DNA of 64,000 nt from Hibiscus mutabilis (Eukaryota; Streptophyta; Magnoliopsida; Malvales; Malvaceae), in NCBI GenBank assembly GCA_019671005.1, contig CM033738.1:12550202-12614201 (forward strand), in the 5' to 3' direction. Under the pieces are notes generated by a model, which made no database searches, was not told where the DNA came from, and worked only from the letters and a program-made list of their open reading frames with translations. This document shows positions 1 through 11,662 of this stretch, piece by piece. Each line of letters starts with the position of its first letter. Position 1 is the first letter of the stretch. A program made the position numbers and the translations under genes.

Positions 1-895
1 TATTCATGCATAAAACCAAGCTTTGGAACCATTTTCAACGCGATTTTAACATCGTTTACAATGTCTCGTACGTGCCAATATCAGTCTCAAATGAAAGACA
101 AGTTCTAATACAACGCCTCTAAGCTTAACAATTACGAAAATTTCCAATTAATAACCCGCAAAAACACCTCGAACATGCTTATAGGCCCTTGTATTTCAAT
201 CTGGATTGCACGGACCCCGCTTTCTGCGAAAAGCGAGTTCCCTGTAATAAATCTCGCGATAAATTCATCTGCCTCTTCAACTTTTCGGGGACCTAGCTAT
301 GTGTAAAACGCGGGGTCTTTACCCTAATTTTAAATTGGGTTATCTGAAAAGTCCTTCCACGTAGGACGAAACTCGCGTCCTGAAGAGAGCGAGTTCTTCA
401 ATCGCGTTTTGTGAAACGCGAGGTTTTCTTAAGTGGCCGATTTGGGGGTCATTTTTTCAAATAAAGCTGGGAGGGAGTCATTTTTCTAAATAAATATTTA
501 ATTTGGGTTTTCCATATAAAAATGCAGTGAAATGTTTTAGTAGTTGACCCCTGCGTTTGTTTATTTTCTTTTGGGATGAGAACAAAACAGTGCCAAATGG
601 GATTTGTGTCCTTAAATCAGAGTTGTACAGAAAGGACCAAATATTTCTCTACCTTACTCTAAATCTCCTCAACAGATATTCACATCTTCCAACTTACATA
701 ATCTAAAGATTTTGTGGGATCTTCAAATCTACTTGTCAATGTGACTTTCACACTACAATCTACACTTTCAAATTACTACATCAACCAGTCAAATTCAAAA
801 GAAATAAAAAGATAGCGTAATTATTGGATTTCAATACTATTGTTGTGTTTAGTTTGTGAACATGAATTTATAATTCAATTTGTTATATAGATCAG
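1..895. other. Intergenic, with a CG-rich repeat-like patch
   Basis: No coding region is supported here. Most of it is AT-rich. Positions about 180-440 are different: short CG-bearing motifs recur there (GCGAGTTC, CGCG, AAACGCG), with a perfect hairpin CGCGTTT-TGTG-AAACGCG at 403-420. Such clustered motifs are common near the ends of plant DNA transposons, but no partner end was found. Confidence 0.5.
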
Positions 896-1472
896 GGTAA
901 ATTACGTAAATAACCACTGAACTTTACTCTCAAACCTATTTTGGTAATTAAAGTTTTAAAACTTTCAATTTACTCACTGAAGTTTAGACATTGAACGTTT
1001 TTTTGTCACTCCTCATTAACTTTTAGACGGCGTCCATTTACCGGCAAATGGAGGAACTTCTCCTAGATTCGAACGTTGGAAAGCTTTATCGGCACGATGG
1101 AAGCAATATACTGAGATATTAGCTCTATCCGACAGCGGAGGAGGAAGATCGGCGAGAAAAAATCGAAAGATTTGTTTCCTAATTCGTAGACTTCGAGGCA
1201 CTTTCTGGCATAATGGAGGTCAGATTTGGACTAAGGGGACCAAGACGAAGCTGCTGATGAAATTTGGGATCGAACTACCACCATTTTCAGCCGTTGACGG
1301 CGGCGTTCAACGACGGTGAACGATGGACGACGTCCACATTATAACACTGTCAAAAAGTTAACAGATGAGTGATAAAAAACGTTCAATGTCTAAATTTCAG
1401 CGAGTAAATTGAACGTTTTAAAACTTCGGTGACAAAAATAAATTTAGGAGTAAAATTAAGTGATAATTTACC
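896..1472. mobile_element. Fold-back MITE-like element, about 577 bp
   Basis: The two ends are long inverted repeats of about 130 bp. The left end begins GGTAAATTACG and the reverse complement of the right end begins GGTAAATTATC. Both then share, in the same order, AAGTTTTAAAAC, TTCAATTTACTC and TTTAGACATTGAACGTTTTT. The middle is GC-richer and non-coding; the minus-strand ORF at 1016-1201 falls inside it and is not supported. No clear target-site duplication was found, so the superfamily is open. Confidence 0.75.
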
Positions 1473-4238
1473 TAACTTATGTTATAAATCATGAGAACGG
1501 AATGTATAGTTATTATTATTTTCTTTAGAAGAATTTAGAATTCGTATTTCAACATTATTGAAAGTACAAGAATTATAAGACGAAATCCATTTGAAAAGAT
1601 TTGGTGAATCTCTTTGAAAAATTTGGCTTCCAGATGTGGTAACCGCAAATTTGCTGATCTGCTGGGGGGATTTCCTCTTGATTTTTGGATCGGATGGAGC
1701 CTTTTTAGCGCATGTCAAAGCAAAATCAATCAGCTTCAAGTGCTATTTCAATAATTAAATCCCAACTTTTTTACATGAAGCAATGTCATCAAATATGTCT
1801 CTCTTTCCTCACAGCATTTTCTCCCAATTTGCAATAAATTTTCTTACCTATTCCTCTACATGATTGGTATGGGCAGGCCAAACCCATGCCTGATAGACGA
1901 GGAAAAGGAAACAGAAAATGGAAAAACAGTAAGCCAAAAACAAGAAGCGGTTGTGTTTTGGGGTGTTGTTTGTTTCATGTTGTGTCCCAAAAAAGAACAT
2001 GTTTCACCAACCGGTACTGTGGCATATGATTATCTCGGAAAACCTTTATTTCAGTGTAAAAAGGCAAAGGCAAAAGCAAAAGAGCTCCACAAGAAGAAAG
2101 GGAAGAAGAAGAAAAATGATGGGTTGTTTCTGAGCACTTTTTTTTTTTCACAAGGGATCCAAAGGTTGATTGATTTGTATGAACAAGTCAAAGAAACAAG
2201 TTTAAAAAAATTAAATTGGATAATTTTAAACTCGATTTTAAAAATACTAAAGCAGGGTGGAGTTATTAAAAGAACGTGAAGTACTCATGCTCTCAATACT
2301 TTTGTCTAATGGTAATTTTAGTCTTTGCTAGTTTGAATGTTTGTTATATTAAGTCTTGTCCCTTCCAAATTTTGGATTAAACATTTATTAAGTCATAGTC
2401 TCAATACATTTTCATTGTCTAACCTTGACTTCGTCCATGCATCAAAGCATATCTCTAAATCTATTTCATTTCGTTAAAAAGTTTTTTTTTTAAATCCTTC
2501 TATTTTTTTCGTTTAATTTTTACAATTTAATCATTCACACCAATTTTTTTTTATCTGCGTCTGTTTACTATTAAATATGGTTATTAATTTCATATGATTT
2601 ACTACTGAAGTTGATATAATTGCATGAATATAATGAAAAAGTTTAATGAAAAACACTAACAATAACAACAAATGCACTAAGGATTTTAAATCTAAAAAAG
2701 TAAAGCGTTACTAATTTTCAACTCTGTAAATACATAAACATTAAACTTCATTCAAGTGATAGGATTAACGAACCCAACAAATAGTCCCAGTAAAAAAATA
2801 GATGATGTTAATCTTAAGTGACTCAGGTTTAACCATTTTATCTTCAAAGTTTATATGCATTATTAAAGAATTAAAAATATGTATAAAATATTATTTTGTA
2901 ATTACTTTTTGAATTAACAACCTTTTTTGCGACATGAATGCAAAAAGCATTAAATCAGGCAAAGCAAAATAGGTTTGACTACAACAGCATTGGAGGCCGA
3001 AATCAAGTATAATCATGGCTTTTTGAATGTTGACTATAATTATCTGTTACCTTTTGACAGGCAAATTAGGTTAATTTAGAACCAAAAAGATACCCACAAA
3101 TCAATACTAAGCTAAACAAAGCAGAAACACGACTTAGGTTTTTTTTTATCGTTTCACTCACGTTAATCTGTAACATGTTACTTGGTTGGTGACATTATTA
3201 AAAAACAACTTTTAATATAAAATATAATGTAAAAGAATAGTCGGGTTTTACTGACATTAAAAGGCAGGGTCTGAACCCATGAACATTCACAAAGGGAGTT
3301 AGATTTGAGATTTAAGATGGGTTTATAATAAAGAAGCTCCAAGTAGTGTAAATATGCAAGTTGGCAAGTTGCGTTATATGCTGTAGAGCTGTTGTGGGAC
3401 TGGGAAACAACTAACTATCAGGATGAAACACAAAATTTTTTAAATAAAATTAAAAATTAAAATTTTAAAGTTATAAATAAAAAAATTCGATTGAGAGAGT
3501 TGTTTTCATATTACCCATTTGTAAAATTTGATTCAAATTAATTAACTAATGAATAAATATCAATTGTTAACCAAAAACACAAAGGAAAAAGAAGAACCCG
3601 ATGTCTCCTGAATTAGCTGAACAGTACGAAAACCCCGAGAAACGGAATCAGCTGGAGAGTAGGAGAACCGACCGCTTACTACGGGCCGTGCACATCACCA
3701 AGTTACTCATACATTGGTGTTGGGTGCTATTTGGGGGCAAGAAAAAACAATCGACAGAATTTTTTTTTAATATACAATCGACAGAATTTTAAATTGGTTT
3801 GAATCACAAGATAGAAATGTTTATTTATATAATATTGTATTTTCGCCATTTAACTTTAAAATTTTACGTGTATGTTACTAAATTAATTGTTTTGTGTCAT
3901 TAAAATTATTTCGTGATCAACTTCTAACGAAAGGACGACGTAGTCATTAAATAATTGACATAATATACATTAAGTACTTAATTTTTAAAGGTTTTGTCAA
4001 TTTGATCCATACTTATAAAAATATCCTCTGCGTATTTATATATTTTTAATTTAGTCCCTAAAAAATTAAACAAAACCCTCTTTCATATTCACAACATTAT
4101 CAACAAGTCCCTCAAACCAAATCTCTATTTTTTCTCACCTCATTTTCTTTCAAACCCAAAAAAAATTAAAAACTTTTGAGAAGTTCTAATTTTCAAACCC
4201 TTCAAATCCATTAAAAGCAATGAAAATCATGGGAGGTT
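1473..4238. other. AT-rich intergenic DNA
   Basis: No gene, RNA or complete repeat is supported. An open frame at 1860-2279 is low-complexity and lysine-rich because the DNA is A-rich; it matches no family I recognise. A short less AT-rich stretch at 3590-3735 contains a 63-residue open frame, also unrecognised. The rest is poly-A/T and simple AT sequence. Confidence 0.5.
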
Positions 4239-4646
4239 GAGTTAATTTCACCACACGTCCCCAAATTATAACATTAATTCTAAATTAGTCTCTAAACTTT
4301 AAAAATCCTAATTTTATCCTCAAACTATGACCTTCATTCAAAATGGTCCCCGAGCTTTTGATCATTCCAATTTCATCCCCAAATTATCAATATATACTAT
4401 TCATCATATCTTATGTTAATAAAATTGATATAAAAAATTTAATTGTCATGAAACACTTATGTGTATTATGTAATAATATGATGTGGTCTAAACAATAATT
4501 TGATGATGAAATTAGAATATTCAAAAAGTTTGGGGGACCAATTTAGGATAAGAATCATAGTTTGGAGATGAAATTAAAATTTTAAAAGTTTAGAGACTAA
4601 TTTAAAATAAAGATCATAGTTTGAGAACATTTGGTGCAATTAACTC
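4239..4646. mobile_element. Fold-back MITE-like element, Mutator-like target duplication
   Basis: About 408 bp, almost all inverted repeat. The left arm starts GAGTTAATTTCACCA and the reverse complement of the right arm starts GAGTTAATTGCACCA. Both arms carry TTAAATTAGTCTCTAAAC-like and GGTCCCC-like blocks in mirrored order. The sequence GGAGGTT flanks both sides (4232-4238 and 4648-4654), which fits a 7-9 bp target-site duplication of the Mutator type. There is no coding capacity. Confidence 0.7.
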
Positions 4647-7244
4647 CGGAGGTTTTGAAAATTGATAGGTTTATTTGGAAACCATTAGAGCGTTGGAAAC
4701 ATATATCTTCATTCTTAGTTGATGATTAAATTAGCTTATCAATAGAAAGGCACTGCAATGCAACGTTTTACACATTTGGATTTGAAGTTTAAGGCCCAAT
4801 TATACTTTTTCCAAGCTATTTTAGACCTGAATAAGCCCAATTTTAGCATTTATCCTTTTCCAATTTCAATAACAAAATAATTATTTTGAAGCCACTTTTC
4901 TTAAACGAAATTACTATAATAGATCTTTTGTACATATATTTTAAAATTCTATAACTTAGAAAATTATTTATTTTAAATAGATATATTATATATGAGATAC
5001 TCCGACGACGAACGATAACGGGCGAAACAAAGAATAAAGTGATTGCAAACAAAGCAAGAAAATAAAGAATATCAAGATTTACGTGGAAAACTTAAACGAG
5101 AAAAACCACGGGTAGGGATGAGAACTTTCACTATGACGAAGAAGAAAAGATTACAAGTAGTTTGTGTTTTAATGATATGTGTTGTTTTTGATCTACTTGT
5201 TGTGTGTTGTGTCTAAAACCATAATCTCCAATACATATTGACAAGGATATATTACTTGTTTGCAAAGAAAACTTGTATAAAAATAATTCTATTCGGCATA
5301 TGTTTTCTATTTTAAATTAGTGCAAAGTAAAATAAATCTCCTAAAAATAAGATTCTCACTTTAACTCAAATCTTAAAAGAATTTGAGTCATAACTCTAAC
5401 AATTTCACTTTTTAGTATTATCATTAGTATTCGATTCATTGTCATAGTAATCTAGATTAAGTACTACAACGATCTATCATGGAAACGACCCTCCTAATCT
5501 AACTTGATAATCCATTTTTTTTACAAATGAATTTTAATAACTTCATTAATCAAATAACTTTTTTTTTCTATAGTATTTATAGTATTTTAGCTTTTAATTT
5601 TGTTGTACATAAAATTGCATGAAGATATAGTTCAGGCAATATTTTTAATATTATTATTTAGTATACTAGTAGTTGAGTTTTTTATTCACAAAACTATTTT
5701 AATCCACTGTTAAACGTTCTTATTAATATTTAAATAAATAATTAAGGACACATGTGATGAATTAAATTTGTTTTTACGATTCAAAAAAAATGTTTTTAGA
5801 GGAAAAAAAGTCCACACCAATGTATTACATAATTTTCAATGTTTTTATTGCATTTTTCCTTTTCTACTCACAAATGTTTGAAATCGCCAACATACCATAT
5901 TATATGCGCTTAAAATTTATTTATTTTTGGTATTGTATTAAATTTATTGATTTATTAACCTGCATCGAATTTGTAAAGGTTTATTATAAAATTAATCATT
6001 TCTACTCAGTTTATTCTGAACAAAAATTGTTTTGCCTATTTTTGGCGCTCTTTTTATACCATAACACTAAAAATTAAATTTTAAGCCTTAATCTTAAATT
6101 TTAGATCATAAACCCTAAAAAATACACCATATCCCTAATACCCTAAACTCTAACCTTAAACATTAATCCTAAAAGTTAAACCTAAAATTTTAGTGTAAGA
6201 CATATATAAGATCACTGAAAAAGATTAAAAATTAAATTACTAATCTTACTTAAAAGATCTAGCGTAATTCTCATTAAAAATCTAATAATTAGTACATATG
6301 CTTAAAAATGATGAAAAGGTTCACATTTGTGCCTAAAATTGTATCCGTAAGTCAAATTATTTTATTCAAAAATTCGAAATACTCTTAAAATATTTAAAAT
6401 AATTTTGATAACAATATTAAATTTGAATAAAGAGAGCATTTAAAAATACAAATTAAAACTTTTAAGTCCAAACATTTAAAGTTAAAGTTAATTTTATATT
6501 TTACTATGTGTTAGTTTATATCATATATATATTGTATGATTTTATGCCCTGTCAATAAATCATATGATTATATATAATAGAATTTAATTTAGAATTAAAA
6601 TATTATGATGATGATTTGTTAATATTTAATTTACTAGTGATGTATAAGATAATAATACTATATTTTTTAGGTTTCATTATTTCGTTTTATAGTCTGTCCC
6701 ATATCATGATTTTTTTCCAAGCGCTTGTATGTATAGGATGAAATCATCTGCCCCTCCATGCCTGCATTAAAAAAATAAGTTTAGAGTTTAGGGTTAAGGT
6801 TATAGTTAAGGTATAAAAAATTAAGGGTATATTTTATCTTTTAGGGTGTAAGATTTAAAATTTAAAATTTAATTTTTAAGGTTAGAAATTAAAATTTAAT
6901 TGTTTTAATGGGAACATAAAATGAGACATATTTAAGAACGGATAATTTTTGTCCGTATATATAAACCTTTTCTCCCAACAACAAGAATTAGAATATAAAA
7001 AAACGAGGCTGTCTGCAAATTTTCTACGAATAAAAACAAAATTTCACTTGATTTCTTACATAGCAGTTTGAGATGAATTGTTTTATTTGTGGATTGTTTG
7101 TTGAAGAACATAGCAAGGGAAGAGGCAAGTTTTTCAACACCAAAAAAAGAAAGGTTTTATTCTTTAAAAAAAAAACTAAAACAATATGCAATGGCTTTTC
7201 TGTATTTCAAGGTTTTATTCTTAAAAAAAAAACTAAAACGATAT
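4647..7244. other. AT-rich intergenic DNA with repeat remnants
   Basis: No gene is supported. At 5075-5160 a less AT-rich stretch (ACGTGGAAAAC, GAAAAACCACGGGTAGGG) resembles a motif I associate with plant retroelement remnants; this is from memory and weak. At 6060-6190 and 6780-6900 degenerate AAACCCTAA-type strings lie in opposite orientation, about 600 bp apart, like the arms of an old fold-back element. The 95-residue open frame at 5790-6077 is AT-driven and rejected. Confidence 0.45.
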
Positions 7245-7250
7245 TCAAGG
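7153..7250. repeat. Imperfect tandem duplication at the 3' end of the TIGR01589-type gene
   Basis: The motif GGTTTTATTCT followed by an A-run and AACTAAAAC occurs at about 7154-7190 and again at about 7210-7240. The second copy abuts the stop codon of the minus-strand gene, so the duplication lies in its 3' UTR. Confidence 0.6.
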
Positions 7251-7726
7251 TGTAGACTTGCCATTGTTCTCCCTCAAGTAAGCATTGAGACTGCTCTGAA
7301 TCCTTTGTCTTTTCTGTATTTCAGTAGCTCTTTCATGGCTTCCCTTTGCGTAAGCCTCGAAGAAGTCCTTGTTCTCTTTCTCCAACTCATTCCAAACTGT
7401 AACCAAATCATATATGTACAGATTCTATTACACTAAATATTACAGGCAAAACAAAAGAGTTAAAACCCTCACTTCCATGTCTAAATACATATGATTACCT
7501 GTACAAGTGATTACTGGTTTTATATTTGCATGCTTAGACAAAGCTTCCATGCACTCTTCTTTGCTCATGTTGAATATCAAACATTCTTCTATCAGACGGT
7601 GCACCTGCGTTTATACATGTACACATACACACACCATCATACAACCATATATATAAAGTTTTACAGAGGAGATAAAGTAGGGCTTACCATGTGGATATAC
7701 GAAGAAGACGAAGAAGAGTCGGCCAT
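7245..7726 (-). CDS. Small plant-specific TIGR01589-type protein, three exons, 98 aa
   Basis: This is the one gene in the window that reads intact, found by splicing minus-strand frames. Exon 1 (7726-7688) encodes MADSSSSSSYIHM. Exon 2 (7604-7499) begins VHRLIEECLIFNMSKEECME and ends KPVITCT. Exon 3 (7396-7245) begins WNELEKENKDFFEAYAKGSH and ends RENNGKSTP before TGA. Introns 7605-7687 and 7397-7498 have GT-AG ends, and the phases (0, then 1) keep the frame. The pattern VxxLIExCL..NMSKEECMxALxKHAxIxPVIT followed by VWNELEKEN..FFxAY is typical of a plant-only domain of about 57 residues (TIGR01589, from memory). Its biochemical role is unknown to me. The serine run before the domain is low-complexity. 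The upstream CT-rich leader and a TATA-like box fit a normal promoter. I see no lesion. Confidence 0.85.
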
Positions 7727-7917
7727 AAATATGTGTAGAACTATAACTAGAAGGGTGGGAAAACTGGGAAAGTACAGATCAGAAACAGAAGTGAAGAAGA
7801 AGCTAGAAAATGAAGGGCAAAAGTAGATGAAAACGATACAGGAAAAGAGAAAGTAGGAGGGTAGACAAGGAATAATATGGCTAGAGTTATAAATTCAAGA
7901 CAATCCCAAAAGTGTCT
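7727..7917 (-). promoter_or_regulatory. Probable promoter and 5' leader of the TIGR01589-type gene
   Basis: Read on the minus strand, a TTTATAA box lies at 7893-7887, about 160 bp before the start codon. It is followed by a CT-rich leader with TTCTTCTTC-type runs, common in plant 5' UTRs. No other element was recognised. Confidence 0.4.
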
Positions 7918-8175
7918 AGCATAATATATGACGATGGTGACCGGGGCAGTTGAAAGATTTAATGCCTTATACCATTTATTGAAAGGTAAATACTTTAATA
8001 TATAAATTTGTATAAATTTTGTTTTATAATTTAAGGGTTTAAAAATTTAGGTGTAGAGCATAATATATGATAATGGTGATTACAACAGTTCAAAAATTTA
8101 AAGGTTTCGTGTTATTTATTAAAAGGAAAATATTTTAATACATGAGTTTGTGTAAATTTTAGTTTACATAAGTTT
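7918..8175. repeat. Two tandem copies of a ~139-bp unit
   Basis: AGCATAATATATGA occurs at 7918 and 8057. The following 110 bp align by eye in both copies (ATGGTGA, CAGTT, TTTATT-AAAGG, TTTAATA, TTTGTGTAAATTTT-like blocks). Origin unknown; it lies just upstream of the small minus-strand gene. Confidence 0.6.
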
Positions 8176-8720
8176 ATTAATTTTTAAGTCAAAAAATAAG
8201 TTTATTAATTTTAGGGTTTATGAGTTTAGCTTGTAGGGTTTAAAATTTAGAATTTATGATATGATTTTTAGAGTGTTAGTGTTTAGAGTTTATGATTTAG
8301 TATGTTAGGGTTTAGTATTTAGTGCGGTTAAATATTTATATTTATATTTATATTTTAAAAAAGAATTGTGTAAATTTTTTACACAACCCGTGTATTAAAC
8401 TATAAATCTGATTAAAATTAGATCTTTAATTTTATTTTTAAAATTTTTATTGATTTATTGTATGCGTGGTAAAATGATTTTTAAATAAAAAAATTGCCTC
8501 TAACAAAATTTAATATCTACGAAGTATATTTTATTTTTCTTATATATTTTACTATAAATTTATAATTATTTTTTATTTTCATTTATAAATATTTAACTCG
8601 ATTCGTTTTGAGATTTTACTTTTCGAGAATCCTGCCCGATCGCACCTGCTGTACAGTCCAGAACAACCATCAATTGAGCAAGTTTTGAATTGGAAAAAAA
8701 ATTAATAATAAAATTTGTTG
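8176..8720. other. AT-rich spacer with degenerate TTTAGGG-like strings
   Basis: No coding region is supported. 8200-8330 contains repeated TTTAGGGTTTA-like strings, too irregular to be a telomere array. The remainder is low-complexity AT. Confidence 0.4.
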
Positions 8721-8774
8721 TTATTGTTTTGATACTATGAGTGATGTCATAGGTTGTTTGGTGGGGTCCAAAGC

Positions 8775-8905
8775 CCCACGTGGGACGACGTCTTTGATTG
8801 GTGAAGCTGAGATTTTTACAGGTAATCTTAGTTTGTCTCTTACGTGGTCATCATGCCACTCTCCACGTGACGCTTGGACCCACTCACCTTCCTCTTTTAT
8901 ATAGA
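8775..8905 (+). promoter_or_regulatory. Orphan promoter-like cluster of ACGT boxes plus a TATA box
   Basis: Within 130 bp there is a palindromic G-box CCCACGTGGG (8775-8784), a C-box-like GACGTC (8787-8792), ACGTGG (8842-8847) and CCACGTGA (8863-8870). These are followed by TTTATATA (8896-8903). This is the layout of ABA- or light-responsive plant promoters bound by bZIP/bHLH factors (family knowledge). No ORF follows on the plus strand, and no spliced gene could be traced on either side. It may be a promoter left by a lost gene, part of a transposon, or chance. Confidence 0.45.
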
Positions 8906-8930
8906 ACTCAAATAGTAGTAATATTGACAC

Positions 8931-10151
8931 ATCTCATTATTTTTATTATTTGTAGTAGTAGTATAAGGGAAAAAATTAAGTATATATTAATGTAGGAAAA
9001 AATATTGAGATCTAATAATTGATCGGTGATTAAGGATATTTATGTTGTTTTATTTTGTGTGGTATCAAATCTTTAACATTTGTCATAAAAATGTAATCTC
9101 TACTTGATAAAAAAATTATGAGTAGTAACATGTGGATGGTTAAAAAATAGTAATTTTGAACATGTATTTTTTTGGAATATTAGTACGTTAGTTTTATTAA
9201 AAGAGAAAAAATAAAAAAAAATAAAAGAGGAAAAATCTAAAAAAAAATACAATGAGAGTTTACAATTCAGGTAAACAAACTTGATCCAGACATATTCCCA
9301 AAAGCACGAAAACTAACGTCTCTAGATCATAAACAAGACCATACAAAGAAAAGGTAAAAATCCTAACTCAAAGGCTCAAAACAAAATAGATACAAACATC
9401 ATTAAAGCTCGATAATGAAAGGTAAAAAACAACAACAAACAAAATTAAAAAAATACATATTACAATAATATGACATGTTGACAACGCAGTCATTACCACA
9501 ACTCAATCGCGAATAAGAGTGGCGATCCAAATTCAGTACGAGAGTCCAAAACAAGAAGATCAACAAGGTAATCAAATCCAACCCCAATAGAAAATCAAAT
9601 GAAAAAAACAATCAAGCGACCGATTAAGAGAAAAAAAACGTGCCAAAAGACAGAGAATACATACTAAAAAGTAGAGAAAAACGTGTCATAAAGATAGAGT
9701 TATTGAATTTAAAAACTTGAAAATAAAGAATAAAACAATAAAAAAAGAAAAAAAATTATCGGCAGTCAACAATCAACACCAAAACTAATATCGTTGTCGG
9801 CCACGCAAAGATAAAAAAAGGAAAAAAAATTACTAATGATAGAGAAAAAAAGACGGCATCTAAGGTTTTTTAAGATGTAATTTTGATTTATAATCAATAA
9901 AATATATAATCTTATAATCAATATTTTTTATTTTACTATATAGATTTTATGTATTTTTATTGGTCAAATTGATGTTGAATTAGTTTGTGAGTTATGGTAT
10001 CATACCAAAAAATTTATGTTAACTTAAGGACCAATCATGATTCTGAAAAGATGTAATAAAACAATCGTATAAGATTTAGAGAAAATGACCTTAAAATAAA
10101 TTAAATATTGAAAATTTTCTTAATAGCAAGAATGACCCAAAAAAGAACATA
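8931..10151. other. AT-rich intergenic DNA
   Basis: Long A-rich runs dominate from 9200 to 9860. A minus-strand 69-residue open frame at 9402-9611 is hydrophobic low-complexity and matches nothing I know. No RNA gene or repeat border was found. Confidence 0.4.
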
Positions 10152-10600
10152 GGGTAAAGTACACAAATGGTCACTAAATTATCCCAAAAATACAAAATGA
10201 TCATCAAACTTTCAAAAGTTATATAATAGGCATTGAACTTTAGTTTTTGTTATAAAATGGTCACTGAGCCGTTATTTTTTTTTAACTGGGTAACATGACA
10301 GTTACGAACACTTGTCTAACATCACATTTAATCCTCAATATTTACACATTCAATCAATTTAGACATCAATAATGACGATTAAATTAGGACTGAATTGATT
10401 GAGTGTGTAAATATGGAGATTAAGTGTGTTATTTTTCAAATTTCCGTAACTGTCACGTCATTACTTAATGACAGTTAACGGTTCAGTGACCATTTTATAA
10501 CAAGAATTAAAGTTTAATGACCATTATGTAACTTTTGAAAGTTTGGTGACCATTTTGTATTTTTTTGAGATAATTTAGAGACCATTTGTGTACTTTACCC
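10152..10600. mobile_element. Fold-back MITE, 449 bp, near-complete inverted repeat
   Basis: The left end begins GGGTAAAGTACACAAATGGT and the reverse complement of the right end begins with the same 20 bases. The arms stay alike for about 130 bp or more, through CAAACTTTCAAAAGTTA and TTGTTATAAAATGGTCACTG, to a short central loop near 10320-10400. Flanking nonamers AAGAACATA (10143-10151) and AATAATATA (10601-10609) match at 7 of 9 positions, suggesting an old 9-bp Mutator-like target duplication. No coding capacity. Confidence 0.85.
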
Positions 10601-11070
10601 AATAATATAATTTGTTCTTTTTAAAAAATATCTTAAGGTGATTATAAAATAATATCTATTTATACATGTTCTTAACATTCGACAATGCACACACCTTATG
10701 AAAATAGCGATTTGAACTCATGCCACTTTTGTCATATCAACTACCTATTATTTACAACACATTCACCTCACTTTCTTAATATTTGTTGTTTCATAACTTT
10801 CTTGGGTAGATTATAAATAGGGGTTTGAATTTATCATTTGTGATTATTTTGAACTTTTGATAAATTTAGGGTTTAAACAATTTTCTATTTTTATTTTTAA
10901 AAATATTTTTATTTTTAGTTTCTAAAAATTAGAAAACACGTTTGGCTAACAAAGATGAAAACTTGTTTCAGAAATAAAATAGTGAAGATGTGTTTAATAT
11001 ATAACTTGTCAAAAATAGAAATGAATTAATAATTATTAAATAATTATATTTAGATATAATTATTAAAAAT

Positions 11071-11103
<33 letters not shown>

Positions 11104-11385
11104 ATATTATTTAATAAACCAAAATTTAAAAATGGTATTAGAAGGATTTGAACATGTGTTAATAAAGTTAAAATTAGAGAACCTTTATTTTTATCTTTTT
11201 ATTTTTCTAAAACATTTTTAATAAAATCAGTGAAAACATTTTTTATGTTTTTAAATTGCCATTTATTTTTGTTTTTATTTTATAAAAATTATTTTTTAAA
11301 AAATAAAATGACATATATTCTCTAGAACTAAATGAACACTTAGAATACTTTTCGTAACACTCTCTCTTAACTACAAGGGAAGGTC
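10601..11385. other. AT-rich intergenic DNA with a trinucleotide microsatellite
   Basis: An ATA/TAA microsatellite of about 28 bp lies at 11071-11098. Nothing else is supported. Confidence 0.5.
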
Positions 11386-11662
11386 TAGGGTGAAGCTAAA
11401 AGACGATAAATTTCGAAATTTGTTATCGAACTGAAAATGTTAGACTTTTTGATAATATTTTCGATTGTTTTTTTTGAATTTTTTTCAAGTATCAATACTT
11501 ATTTTGTAAGTTTCAATACTTTGTCACAAATTCATCAAAAACACTAAGTATAGATACTTGTAAAAAAAACTAAAAAAATCAACCGAAAATATTATCAAAA
11601 AATATAATATTTTTAATTCGATGACAAATTTTAAAATTTATCGACTTTTCATCGTACCCTAA
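11386..11662. mobile_element. Small fold-back element, about 277 bp
   Basis: The ends are inverted: TAGGGTGAAGCTAAAAGACG on the left and TAGGGTACGATGAAAAGTCG as the reverse complement of the right. Further shared blocks are GATAAATTT, TTTGATAATATTTTCG and AAGTAT(C)AATACTT. The arms are about 120 bp. No reliable target duplication was seen. Confidence 0.65.

Noticed and set aside
1860..2279. 139-residue plus-strand open frame
   Set aside because: Lysine-rich, driven by A-rich DNA; no recognisable domain and no conserved context.
3601..3792. 63-residue plus-strand open frame starting MSPELAEQYENPEKRNQ
   Set aside because: Composition looks more gene-like than its surroundings, but it runs into a poly-T and a short repeat, and I could not find a family match or splice partners.
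5790..6077. 95-residue hydrophobic plus-strand open frame
   Set aside because: AT-driven Phe/Tyr/Ile-rich translation without homology.
7073..7826. Three plus-strand open frames up to 115 residues
   Set aside because: Antisense shadows of the spliced minus-strand TIGR01589-type gene.
9402..9611. 69-residue minus-strand open frame
   Set aside because: Low-complexity hydrophobic translation of an A-rich tract.
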